Position numbers and translations under genes: made by a program
Source: Nocardia suismassiliense
Lineage (GTDB): Bacteria; Actinomycetota; Actinomycetes; Mycobacteriales; Mycobacteriaceae
Assembly (NCBI RefSeq): GCF_900269665.1
Contig: NZ_LT985361.1
Span: 7,480,380-7,544,379 of the forward strand
Length of the DNA: 64,000 nt
Reading direction: 5' to 3'
In this document: one piece after another, positions 49,932 through 57,828 of the stretch
Position numbering within the stretch: the stretch's first letter is position 1
Layout of the letters: each line of letters starts with the position of its first letter
The notes under the pieces: model-generated
Seen by the model: only the letters and a program-made list of their open reading frames with translations
The model's database searches: none
Told to the model about the DNA's origin: nothing

Positions 49932-51101
49932 ATGAGGTCCGCCGTCATCGTCGATGTCGTTCGTACCCCGTCGGGCAAAGGGAAGGTCGGGGGTGGGTTG
50001 TCGGGGGTGCATCCGGCTACCTTGCTCGCCGGGGTGCTGGCCGAGTTGGTGGCGCGCAACGGGCTGGATCCGGCGCTGGTCGATGACGTGGTCGGCGGGT
50101 GTGTGACGCAGAGCGGTGAGCAGGCGTTCAACATCAGCAGGACGGCGGCGCTGGCCGCGGGGTTCCCGGAGTCGGTGCCCGCGACGACGGTGGATCGGCA
50201 GTGCGGGTCGAGCCAGCAGGCGGCGCATTTCGCGGCGCAGGGGGTGATCGCGGGGGCGTATGACATCGCGATCGCCTGCGGGGTGGAGTCGATGAGCCGG
50301 GCGCCGATGTTCTCCAACGCCCAGGGCAAAGATGCGAACAAGGGGCCGCTGGCGCATCGGTATCCGGAAGGCCTTGTGCAGCAAGGCATCGCGGCCGAGG
50401 TGATCAGTGCGCGGTGGAAGTTCGACCGGGTCGCGCTCGACGAGTTCGCGGCACGCTCGCACCGGCTGGCCGCGGAAACGGCCGCGGCAGGCGGATTCGG
50501 GAACGAGCTGGTCGCCGCGGGCACCTTGACCGCGGACGAGACCATCCGCCCCACCACCACCGCCGAGGGCCTGGCGGGACTGAAGCCCGCGTTCGTGGAC
50601 GACCAGTTCGCCCAGCGGTTCCCGGAGATCGAGTGGTCGATCACGCCGGGCAACTCCTCCCCGCTGACCGATGGCGCGTCGGCCGCGTTGATCATGAGCG
50701 AGGAGGCGGCGAACAAGCTGGGCTTACGCCCCAGGGCACGGTTCCACTCCTTCTCGGTGGTCGGCGACGACCCACTGCTCATGCTGACCGCCGTCATCCC
50801 GGCCACCCGCAAGGTGCTGGAGCGGGCAAGCCTGAGCATCGACGACATCGACGCCTACGAGGTGAACGAGGCGTTCGCCCCGGTTCCGCTGGTGTGGCAG
50901 CACGAGCTCGGCGCGGATCCGGCCAAGCTGAACCCGCGCGGCGGCGCGATCGCCCTCGGCCATCCCCTCGGCGCCTCGGGCACCCGTATCCTGGCCACCA
51001 TGGTCAATCATCTCGAACACACCGGCGGCCGCTACGGCCTGCAAACCATGTGCGAGGCAGGCGGTTTGGCCAACGCCACCATCATCGAGCGTCTCGGATG
51101 A
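49932..51101 (+). CDS. Acetyl-CoA C-acyltransferase (thiolase)
   Basis: A 389-residue degradative or biosynthetic thiolase. Nucleophilic Cys in VDRQCGSSQQA at about residue 89, His in NEAFAPV and GHPLGASGTRI, second Cys in TMCEAGGLANA. ATG at 49932 behind GGAGAGG. Followed after 37 bases by a phosphotransferase-like gene; together they suggest a lipid or branched acyl catabolism unit. Confidence 0.93.
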   Translation: MRSAVIVDVVRTPSGKGKVGGGLSGVHPATLLAGVLAELVARNGLDPALVDDVVGGCVTQSGEQAFNISRTAALAAGFPESVPATTVDRQCGSSQQAAHFAAQGVIAGAYDIAIACGVESMSRAPMFSNAQGKDANKGPLAHRYPEGLVQQGIAAEVISARWKFDRVALDEFAARSHRLAAETAAAGGFGNELVAAGTLTADETIRPTTTAEGLAGLKPAFVDDQFAQRFPEIEWSITPGNSSPLTDGASAALIMSEEAANKLGLRPRARFHSFSVVGDDPLLMLTAVIPATRKVLERASLSIDDIDAYEVNEAFAPVPLVWQHELGADPAKLNPRGGAIALGHPLGASGTRILATMVNHLEHTGGRYGLQTMCEAGGLANATIIERLG

Positions 51102-51138
51102 CGTGCAGCGAGCGCCGGCCCATCGAGCAGGTGACCCG

Positions 51139-52158
51139 GTGACCGCGGCCCTCGCCGGCCTCGATCTGCCTGCGCTGCAACGGTATTTCGAGGCGCACGT
51201 GCCGCAAACCGCAGGACCGTTGACGGCATCGCTGCTGAAAGGCGGCAAATCCAACCTCACCTACCGCCTCGACGACGGGACCAACGACTGGGTGCTGCGC
51301 CGCCCGCCACTCGGCCCGCTCACCCCCACCGCGCACGACATGGCTCGCGAATATCGCATCGTCGCCGCGCTGCAGGACACGAATGTGCCTGTCGCGCAGA
51401 CGGTCACGTTGTGCGAGGACACCGAGGTGATCGGTGTCCCGTTCGCAGTCGTCTCGTTCGTAGACGGCCACGTCCTGCAAGACGGTGACCAAACCGCGGC
51501 ACTCACCACCGAGCAGGCCCGCGCCTGCGCGGAAGCGCTCGTCGACACCCTCGCCGCACTACACGCGGTCGACTACACCGCCGTCGGCCTCGCCGAATTC
51601 GGCCGCCCCGCCGGCTACCTTGGCCGCCAGGTGAAACGCTGGCGCGGCCAATGGGACCGCGTCGCCACCCGCGAACTCGACGCCCTCGACCGCCTCACCG
51701 ACGCACTGCGCACCGCGTTGCCGGAGCAGGCGGCCGAGACCATCGTGCACGGCGACTACCGCCTGGACAATACGATCGTGGCCCGCGACGACTTCGGCAG
51801 GATCGCCGCCGTGGTCGACTGGGAGATGGCCACGCTCGGCGACCCGCTCGCCGATCTCGGCCTGCTCCAGGTCTATTGGGACGATCGCTGCGAACCGGTG
51901 CTCGGGGTCCGGCACGCGCCGAGCGCCAACCCTGGCTTCCTGTCTACCGAGGAGATCGCCGAACGCTACGCCGCCGCAACGGGTTACTCGCTGACGCATC
52001 TGCCGTTCTATCAGGCCCTCGGCTACTTCAAGTTGGCGGTCATCGCGGAGGGCATTCACCAGCGCTTCCTCGCGGGCAAGACGGTGGGTGAGGGCTTCGC
52101 CACGATCGGCGCGGCCGTGCCGCTACTGCTCGACGCCGGGCTCGAAACACTCGGATGA
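51139..52158 (+). CDS. APH-fold phosphotransferase (ACAD10-type kinase-like)
   Basis: A 339-residue aminoglycoside-phosphotransferase-fold protein. KGGKSNLTYRL is the nucleotide loop, the catalytic HGDYRLDN (Brenner motif) is at about residue 215, and VVDWEMATLGDPLADLG carries the metal Asp. The ordering is as in the kinase domain of ACAD10/11, which acts on 4-hydroxyacyl-CoA. GTG at 51139 chosen; GTG 51103 would add 12 residues. Coupled to the thiolase, so a role in hydroxyacyl breakdown is likely (inference). Confidence 0.87.
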   Translation: MTAALAGLDLPALQRYFEAHVPQTAGPLTASLLKGGKSNLTYRLDDGTNDWVLRRPPLGPLTPTAHDMAREYRIVAALQDTNVPVAQTVTLCEDTEVIGVPFAVVSFVDGHVLQDGDQTAALTTEQARACAEALVDTLAALHAVDYTAVGLAEFGRPAGYLGRQVKRWRGQWDRVATRELDALDRLTDALRTALPEQAAETIVHGDYRLDNTIVARDDFGRIAAVVDWEMATLGDPLADLGLLQVYWDDRCEPVLGVRHAPSANPGFLSTEEIAERYAAATGYSLTHLPFYQALGYFKLAVIAEGIHQRFLAGKTVGEGFATIGAAVPLLLDAGLETLG

Positions 52159-52280
52159 CGGGCAGGACCCGCGTCACGGGCCGGCACGTGATCTGAGCCT
52201 CAGCCGCCCGTCGGCCCTCACCTCCGGAGTTACGCTCGAACCCGGAGTCCTGTGATGGGACGGCTAGGGAAAGGGCCCGG

Positions 52281-52859
52281 ATGGCGAAGGTCTTCTCGCA
52301 TCTCGACGACGCACTACGCAAGTTCATCGGTGAGCAGTCGATGTTCTTCGTCGCGACCGCACCCTCCGAAGGCGGCCGAGTCAACCTGTCCCCCAAGGGC
52401 TACCGCGACACCTTCGCCGTGCTCGACGACCACACCTTCGCCTACCTCGATCTCTACGGCAGCGGCGCGGAAACCATCGCGCACCTGCGCGACAACGGGC
52501 GCATCACGGTGATGTTCTGCTCGTTCTCCCGCACCTCGCGGATCCTGCGGCTCTTCGGCACCGGCCGGCTGGTGCGCCCGGACTCCGCCGAATTCGACAC
52601 CCTCCGACCGCATTTCGGTCTCCAGCATCCCGGCCTCCGCGGCGCCATCGTCATCACCGTCGACCGCATCGCCGACTCCTGCGGCTATTCGGTCCCGTAC
52701 CTCGAGCTCGTCGACGAACGGCCGGTGCTGGACAAACTGCACGGCGGCCGCAGCGACGACGACTTCGCCCGCCGCATCGTCGGCGACAACGCGACCAGCC
52801 TCGACGGCCTGCCCGCGCTCGAGCCGGACCACCCGATACCCTCCGCCATCCCCCGCTGA
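52281..52859 (+). CDS. Pyridoxamine 5'-phosphate oxidase-fold protein
   Basis: A 192-residue split-barrel flavin or F420-type protein. MFFVATAPSEGGRVNLSPKGYRDTF and VMFCSFSRTSRILRLFGTGRLV are typical of the PPOX group with unassigned cofactor. ATG at 52281 after a GGGCCCGG stretch. Stands alone between the phosphotransferase gene (122 bases) and a convergent MFS gene. Reaction unknown. Confidence 0.85.
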   Translation: MAKVFSHLDDALRKFIGEQSMFFVATAPSEGGRVNLSPKGYRDTFAVLDDHTFAYLDLYGSGAETIAHLRDNGRITVMFCSFSRTSRILRLFGTGRLVRPDSAEFDTLRPHFGLQHPGLRGAIVITVDRIADSCGYSVPYLELVDERPVLDKLHGGRSDDDFARRIVGDNATSLDGLPALEPDHPIPSAIPR

Positions 52860-52944
52860 CCACCCGAGACGGCGTCGACGAGGTGGAACTCGCGGACGGC
52901 GTCCCGGGTGCTGATCGGATCGAGGTCACCCCGGCGGCGGGTGC

Positions 52945-54891
52945 TTACCGCCCGCTCGGCAGCGGCGTCAGCGCCGCCAATTCCTGCTGCACCAGCCGAT
53001 CGTGCGCGTCGGCCTCGGCCGCCGCCTTCTTCGGGTTCCAGTGCCCTGCCATCAGGAAAACGAACGGCAGGAACGCGATCTGGGCGATCAGGCAGATCCA
53101 CCACCACCGCTCCCACTGGTTCGGCGAATCGGCCTGAGCCTGCTGGACTTCTTTCGCGTGCGCGGCCAGATAGGCCTGATCGTCGGCGGGAATGGTGCCG
53201 ACCGCCTGGAGCTGCTGGCCCGCCTGCTCGAGCTTCGCACCCACACTGCCGAGAACAGCGAGGTCGGCGGGCGGAATCTGCTGGACCGCGGTGAGCCGGG
53301 TGATCGCCTGATCCGGCGGGATACCGAATTTCTTCGCCACCTGCCCCACCGCCGCGAGCCCGGCGGTCCCGTCCTGCGGGTTCGCGGCGAGTGCCGCCTG
53401 CGTGGCCGGTTCGATGGCCTGCAGCGTCGCGAGTTCGTCGGTGTATCGGCCGCTGAGCACGAACGCCTGCTGGATCTCGGCGGGCGACGCACCGGTCAGC
53501 TTGTTCAGCGCCGTCACCATGGCCACCTGATCGTTCGGGTTCTCCCCCAATGCCGCAAGGGTTTCCGGCCCGCCCTGTTGGATCGTCGCCAACTGCGGAC
53601 CGTACTTCGACTGGATCTCGTGCAGCCGCGGACCGTGGTTGACCAGCGGACCCGCCGCGTTCACCACCACGAGCAGGCCGAGAAGCACCACGGTGACGAC
53701 GCTGCGCAGCGTGCCACCCCACACCGCGAGGCCCACCGCGGTCGCCGCCGGATTGCGCTGCTCCACGGTCTCGGTGAAGCTGGCCATCCAGGTCGAGTAG
53801 GCGATGCCGGTGCCGACGGCGATGATCACGAAAACCCAGGCGAAGGTGTAGTAGTCGGTGCCGGGCTCGTCGGTGTACCCGATGAACAGATACATGCCGA
53901 CGAGGCTGATCAGGGCGCCGACGATCATGAACGGCTTGCGCACCTTCAGGTAGTCCGAGGCGATGCCCGCCAGCACCAGGGCCAGCGCGTTGGCGGTCCA
54001 GTACCAGTTGCCGAGCGCATTGGCCTTGGCCGGGCTGAAGCCGAAATTGGTAGCCATGTAGACAGGCAGGAAGGACACGATCGTATAGAAGAACGCCAGG
54101 AAGAGGCTGATGGCCAGCGCCGACCCGACGATGTCGAGATGCAGCATCTGGCGCCACTGCCCCTGTTCCAGTGCGCGCACATCGAGTCCGCGGGCCCGCG
54201 CCTCGATCAACGCCCGGTCGCGCAGCGACACCATGATCTGATCGCGCAGTCGCGGGCTGAGCTCACGCAGGCCGACGACCGCGATCACCGCGATGACGAG
54301 GCAGATCACCCCGCACAGCCGGTAGTGGTACTGCCAGTCGGGATGCGCGTCCAGCGTCCGGGTGGAGATCTGAGTGGTGACCAGGGCGCCGATCACCGGC
54401 CCGAGAGTCCAGAAGCCCATGGCGGAGGCGCGGCCGAGCTGCGGCGAGAAGTCACGAATGAGCGCGGGCGTGGCCACCAGGACCGCGCCTTCGACGATGC
54501 TCACCAGGCAGTAGACGACGAGGTACTGCTCCTTGGTGGTGGTCGCGGGCACCGCGAACAGCGTCAGCAGCGAGCAGATCACCACGCCGTAGGCGACGAT
54601 ATTGGCCCGTCCCCACCGGTCGAGCACTCCCGCGAGCACCGAGGCGGCCGCGCCGAACGCGGCGCCGATGATGAAGATCCAGACGAAGTAGGCGAACGAG
54701 AGGTCGAAATAGGCGATCAGCTCATTGCCCACCGCGCCGGTGACGAACAACTGGTAGTAGAGCGCGATCGAGGTGATGACGACGACGGTCAGATACCAGG
54801 AACGGGCGGGGGTATCGGGATAGTGCGGTAGCTTGCGCTGCCACAGCCCGGTGAGAATGGTCGGCGGGGCCGCGGTGGTGGTCGAACTCAT
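52945..54891 (-). CDS. MFS transporter with large extracytoplasmic insert
   Basis: A 648-residue transporter, some 200 longer than usual MFS proteins. Eleven hydrophobic segments cover residues about 35-425, then about 170 polar Ala/Gln-rich residues (430-600) with repeated helices (LAALGENPNDQVAMVTALNKLTG, ALAANPQDGTAGLAAVGQVAKKFG), then the last membrane helix WWWICLIAQIAFLPFVFLMAG. RWGRANIV is the motif A region. The insert should face outside. ATG at 54891. Convergent with the PPOX gene. Substrate unknown. Confidence 0.85.
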   Translation of the reverse strand: MSSTTTAAPPTILTGLWQRKLPHYPDTPARSWYLTVVVITSIALYYQLFVTGAVGNELIAYFDLSFAYFVWIFIIGAAFGAAASVLAGVLDRWGRANIVAYGVVICSLLTLFAVPATTTKEQYLVVYCLVSIVEGAVLVATPALIRDFSPQLGRASAMGFWTLGPVIGALVTTQISTRTLDAHPDWQYHYRLCGVICLVIAVIAVVGLRELSPRLRDQIMVSLRDRALIEARARGLDVRALEQGQWRQMLHLDIVGSALAISLFLAFFYTIVSFLPVYMATNFGFSPAKANALGNWYWTANALALVLAGIASDYLKVRKPFMIVGALISLVGMYLFIGYTDEPGTDYYTFAWVFVIIAVGTGIAYSTWMASFTETVEQRNPAATAVGLAVWGGTLRSVVTVVLLGLLVVVNAAGPLVNHGPRLHEIQSKYGPQLATIQQGGPETLAALGENPNDQVAMVTALNKLTGASPAEIQQAFVLSGRYTDELATLQAIEPATQAALAANPQDGTAGLAAVGQVAKKFGIPPDQAITRLTAVQQIPPADLAVLGSVGAKLEQAGQQLQAVGTIPADDQAYLAAHAKEVQQAQADSPNQWERWWWICLIAQIAFLPFVFLMAGHWNPKKAAAEADAHDRLVQQELAALTPLPSGR

Positions 54892-55166
54892 GGTCGAGAT
54901 GCCTTTCTAGCCACGGCATCTCGTCCAGATCTACGGCGAGCCAGCACGAAGGAGCCGGGTGGCAACAGGCTAGTGATAGCCGTCACCGGCCGCAGGCATT
55001 TCGCCCCACGAGACCGAAACGTGTTCTAGTTCGAAATCCTGGGATGAAATATCTGAGCGCTCGCCCGGACATCCGCGTATTCGATAATGCGAAAAGACAT
55101 TCGACCTGCGATAAATACTTTCGACGTCGGGCAATAATGCCCGCCCGCTAATCGCCCCGAAATAGC

Positions 55167-55199
55167 CCGGCGCCTACCACGTTGCGCGGTAGGCGCCGG
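55167..55199 (-). terminator. Intrinsic terminator after the rpf-like gene
   Basis: CCGGCGCCTACC and its complement (12 bases) around a nine-base loop, just past the Rpf stop. A further GGTAGGCGCCG copy lies in the end of the coding region, so an alternative stem is possible. Confidence 0.75.
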
Positions 55200-55206
55200 A
55201 GACGCA

Positions 55207-55536
55207 TCAGAGGTAGGCGCCGCACACCGGCCAGGCGCCGGGGCCCTGGGTGGCGAGCACGTTCTCCGCGACGCGGATCTGCTCGGCCCGGCTGGCGTTG
55301 CTCGGGCTGCCGACGCCGCCGTTGGCGGTCCAGGTGCTCTGGGTGAACTGCAGGCCACCGGAGAAGCCGTTACCGGTCTCGATCCCCCAGTTGCCGCCAC
55401 TCTCGCACTGCGCGACGGCGTCCCAGTCGTGGGCCGACGCGGTGGCGGTGGACAGGCCGAAGGGGACGGCCACGAGGGCGCCCAGTGCGGCGGTGAAGCC
55501 GAGGACGCGGGTACTGAACTTGCGATTATGCGACAT
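55207..55536 (-). CDS. Resuscitation-promoting factor-type transglycosylase
   Basis: A 109-residue secreted protein: signal peptide (residues 1-35, cleavage after ASA), then a bare Rpf domain HDWDAVAQCESGGNWGIETGNGFSGGLQFTQSTW with catalytic Glu in CESGGNW and Cys pair to PVCGAYL at the end. Cleaves peptidoglycan and promotes regrowth of dormant cells. Small RpfC/E-like form without LysM. ATG at 55536, with GCAGG before it. It has a long, structured leader. Confidence 0.92.
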   Translation of the reverse strand: MSHNRKFSTRVLGFTAALGALVAVPFGLSTATASAHDWDAVAQCESGGNWGIETGNGFSGGLQFTQSTWTANGGVGSPSNASRAEQIRVAENVLATQGPGAWPVCGAYL

Positions 55537-55934
55537 ATGAGTTCCTGCCTGCGCCTACCGGCCCGGCATCTGCTCGCCGTGCCCCTGTCCCCAGGGAGGT
55601 CGGGGATCCTCGAACCGTGGGACAGGGTCACCGGCATTCAACGGTTCGAGTTCGAGCCCGTCATCGATCGGGCTCCGGCGACGGTAGCGAAGAAGTCGCC
55701 ACTAATCACGTCCCGATCACGCAGGAACTTCCTGAACCACAACTGGAGGGTTATGCCGTTTATGCATCTCGAGCAGGCAAGAAGAATCGCCGTCGAGCAC
55801 TGAGATTGTTACGTTATGTGCCCGAGATCACCGCGAAATTGTGGCGCCGGTCGCAGGACGGCACGGCGGGGTCCCACTCAGCGGGACAACAAAGAAAACC
55901 TCGCTGTGCACGCCTCGAAAAACGAGTAATCCCC
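55537..55934. promoter_or_regulatory. Long leader region of the rpf-like gene
   Basis: Nearly 400 bases without a gene, upstream of rpf on the minus strand. Several stems are visible, such as GAGCCCG/CGGGCTC (55640-55665) and CCCCTGTCCCC/GGGGAC near 55585-55625. Many actinobacterial rpf genes have a c-di-AMP (ydaO) riboswitch, but the conserved GGGGAACC and CAGCTAACC motifs are not found here, so I do not call one. Confidence 0.35.
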
Positions 55935-55953
55935 GCGCCGAACGGTTCGGCGC
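55935..55953 (-). terminator. Hairpin after the hotdog thioesterase gene
   Basis: GCGCCG-AACGGTT-CGGCGC, just past the stop codon at 55961 on the minus strand. Short stem; inner A/T pairs extend it. Confidence 0.5.
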
Positions 55954-55960
55954 CGAACCC

Positions 55961-56428
55961 TTACTTACCGTGTGCCCGCAGTTGATAAAGCCCCTCGGTC
56001 TCCGCGACAACAACGCCGTCGGCATCGGTGACCACGGCGGTCAGCGTGAAGTCCGACTTCCCGGTGGCCGCGGCTTCTTCGGCGATCCGCGCGATCTCGT
56101 CCTCGGACAACCTCGCCTCGGCGCGCACATCCGTCTTCGCCGGCTTGCGGAAGAACACGTGCAGGTCCTTGACCAGCGGGTAGAACTCGGAGTTGTCGAA
56201 GGTGGCGATCGCGATCGCGCCGCCGAGGATCTCGGCCACCGTGAACAGCACCCCGGCGTACATCACCCCGTAGTGGTTGCCGTTGCCCTCGATCGGCACC
56301 GTCGTGGCCGCGAACCCGCGCCGCACGTCGACCGCGGTCACCCCCATCCGGTGCGCGATCGGAATGGTGAACTCCAGTGCCCCGTTGACGATCTCCGCGA
56401 ACGGCGGAGTCTCCACCTCATCACTCAT
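55961..56428 (-). CDS. Hotdog-fold thioesterase-like protein (YiiD/DUF4442 type)
   Basis: A 155-residue protein with the hotdog elements GNGNHYGVMYAGVLFTVAEILGGAIAI and the following strands YPLVKDLHVFFRKPAKTDVRAEARL. It lacks the HGG signature of PaaI and looks like the C-terminal domain of YiiD. ATG at 56428 preceded by AAGGAG; longer readings are antisense to other sequence. Monocistronic between a hairpin and a promoter region. Substrate unknown. Confidence 0.85.
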   Translation of the reverse strand: MSDEVETPPFAEIVNGALEFTIPIAHRMGVTAVDVRRGFAATTVPIEGNGNHYGVMYAGVLFTVAEILGGAIAIATFDNSEFYPLVKDLHVFFRKPAKTDVRAEARLSEDEIARIAEEAAATGKSDFTLTAVVTDADGVVVAETEGLYQLRAHGK

Positions 56429-56690
56429 CGCGCACCACTCCTTCACACCGGAGGCGACCAGCACCTCTTCTCTGCCACCTCGGCCGATCTCCCCGAAGCG
56501 TAGCCCGCCCGATCGCAAACGCGGTGCGGCGCTGACCGTCTCGTGGGTTTGCCGGTGCCACGCCGGGGCAACCCGCGTACGTGATCTCCCGCCGCCAGGA
56601 GCGCATACTGCACTGGATTTCCCAGGCTTCCGCCGGCGCTCCGGGCTCCGTGGCGGCGAATCGCACCCAGCAGAGACAGCCGAGGTATGC

Positions 56691-57638
56691 ATGAGCACCA
56701 TGGACAAAGCCGCGATCACCGTGGCCGCATTGACGTTCGCCGGATTGTCGGCGGTGGTCGCGCCCGCAGCGCACGCCGCGCCGGTGTGCGGTGGTGCGGG
56801 ACAACCGACGCTGCCTGCCGCGGCACTGCCCGGGGCGCTGGAAGGGCTGACCGTCGACGCACGCGGGCGGGCCTTCACCACGGATCTGGCGACCGGGCGG
56901 GTGTATCGCATCGACGCACCCGGCGCGGTGCCGGTCCCCCTTGCCACCGTGCCGAGCGGCGGTGGCGGTGCCCTCGCGTGGACGCCGGACGATAAATTGC
57001 TGGTCGGCTACGGCGCGGACGCGCGCTCCTTCGCCGGTGACACGCTGCGCCACGCCGGGATCATCACCCTCGATCCGGATACCGGTGCGGTCGCGCCCTA
57101 CGCTGCGGGTCTCAGCGCCGCGAACGGCATGGACGTCGCGAAGGACGGAACCGTCTACGCCACCAACGACTTCGGCAATCTGGTCGGCCGGGTCTACTCG
57201 AACGGTGCGGTGCAAGCCGATTGGGCGTCGTTCCCCAGCGCGAACGGTGCGGTCCTCGGCACCGACGACGAATACCTTTATGTGAGCAGGACATTCGCCA
57301 ACCCAGGGGTGAGCCGGATCCCCACCGCCAACCCCGGTGCGCCGCAGTCGCTGCTCGACCTCGGTGGCGGCGACGCACTCGCCGCGCCGGACGGTTTGAC
57401 GCTCGATTCGCTGGACCGCCCGGTGGTCCCCCTCAACACGGCAGGCCAGGTCATCCGGATCGACGCCCCGAACCAATACTGCGTCCTCGGTAGCGGCAAC
57501 CCGATGACGAGCGTGCTCACCTACGGTCGCGGTACCACCGGCTTTTCGGCGGGCCGCCTCTTCGGCGCCACCTTCACCGGCCTGATCTACGAGATTCCCG
57601 GTGGCTTCGACCCGAACGCCCGCACTGCGACGCCGTAA
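56691..57638 (+). CDS. Exported SMP-30/NHL-like beta-propeller protein
   Basis: A 315-residue protein with a signal peptide (residues 1-29, cleavage after AHA). The mature part shows repeated propeller strands: GLTVDARGRAFTTDLATGRVYRIDAPG, NGMDVAKDGTVYATNDFG, GLTLDSLDRPVVPLNTAGQVIRID. Two cysteines (PVCGG, QYCVLG) may be disulfide-bonded. ATG at 56691. Role could be lactonase-like or ligand binding; catalytic residues cannot be assigned. Monocistronic; 190 bases before the GH65 gene. Confidence 0.82.
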   Translation: MSTMDKAAITVAALTFAGLSAVVAPAAHAAPVCGGAGQPTLPAAALPGALEGLTVDARGRAFTTDLATGRVYRIDAPGAVPVPLATVPSGGGGALAWTPDDKLLVGYGADARSFAGDTLRHAGIITLDPDTGAVAPYAAGLSAANGMDVAKDGTVYATNDFGNLVGRVYSNGAVQADWASFPSANGAVLGTDDEYLYVSRTFANPGVSRIPTANPGAPQSLLDLGGGDALAAPDGLTLDSLDRPVVPLNTAGQVIRIDAPNQYCVLGSGNPMTSVLTYGRGTTGFSAGRLFGATFTGLIYEIPGGFDPNARTATP

Positions 57639-57828
57639 GGGGCGCGAACGCGCGACCACGTGACGAGAAGACTTCCCGAATACCTGCGGCGGATCAACGT
57701 GGCCGAATCGCCGCCGACGGGCGATCATAGGATGACTACTGGTCGGCTGTCCCCGTCATATCCCACCGGACCCGGACCCGCGTAGCCGAGCACGACACCA
57801 TCGTCCATGCGTCACATGGAGGTACGGA

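Noticed and set aside
53002..54831. 609-codon plus-strand frame opposite the MFS transporter
   Set aside because: His/Arg/Gly-rich antisense shadow typical of high-GC genes; the minus-strand protein has clear membrane helices.
55537..55800. c-di-AMP (ydaO) riboswitch before rpf
   Set aside because: Only weak resemblance (GTTGAAT and GGTAGGCGC); the conserved GGGGAACC and CAGCTAACC segments are not found.
55617..55985. 122-codon plus-strand frame upstream of rpf
   Set aside because: Basic, low-information composition, no ribosome binding site, and it overlaps the rpf leader and the thioesterase end.
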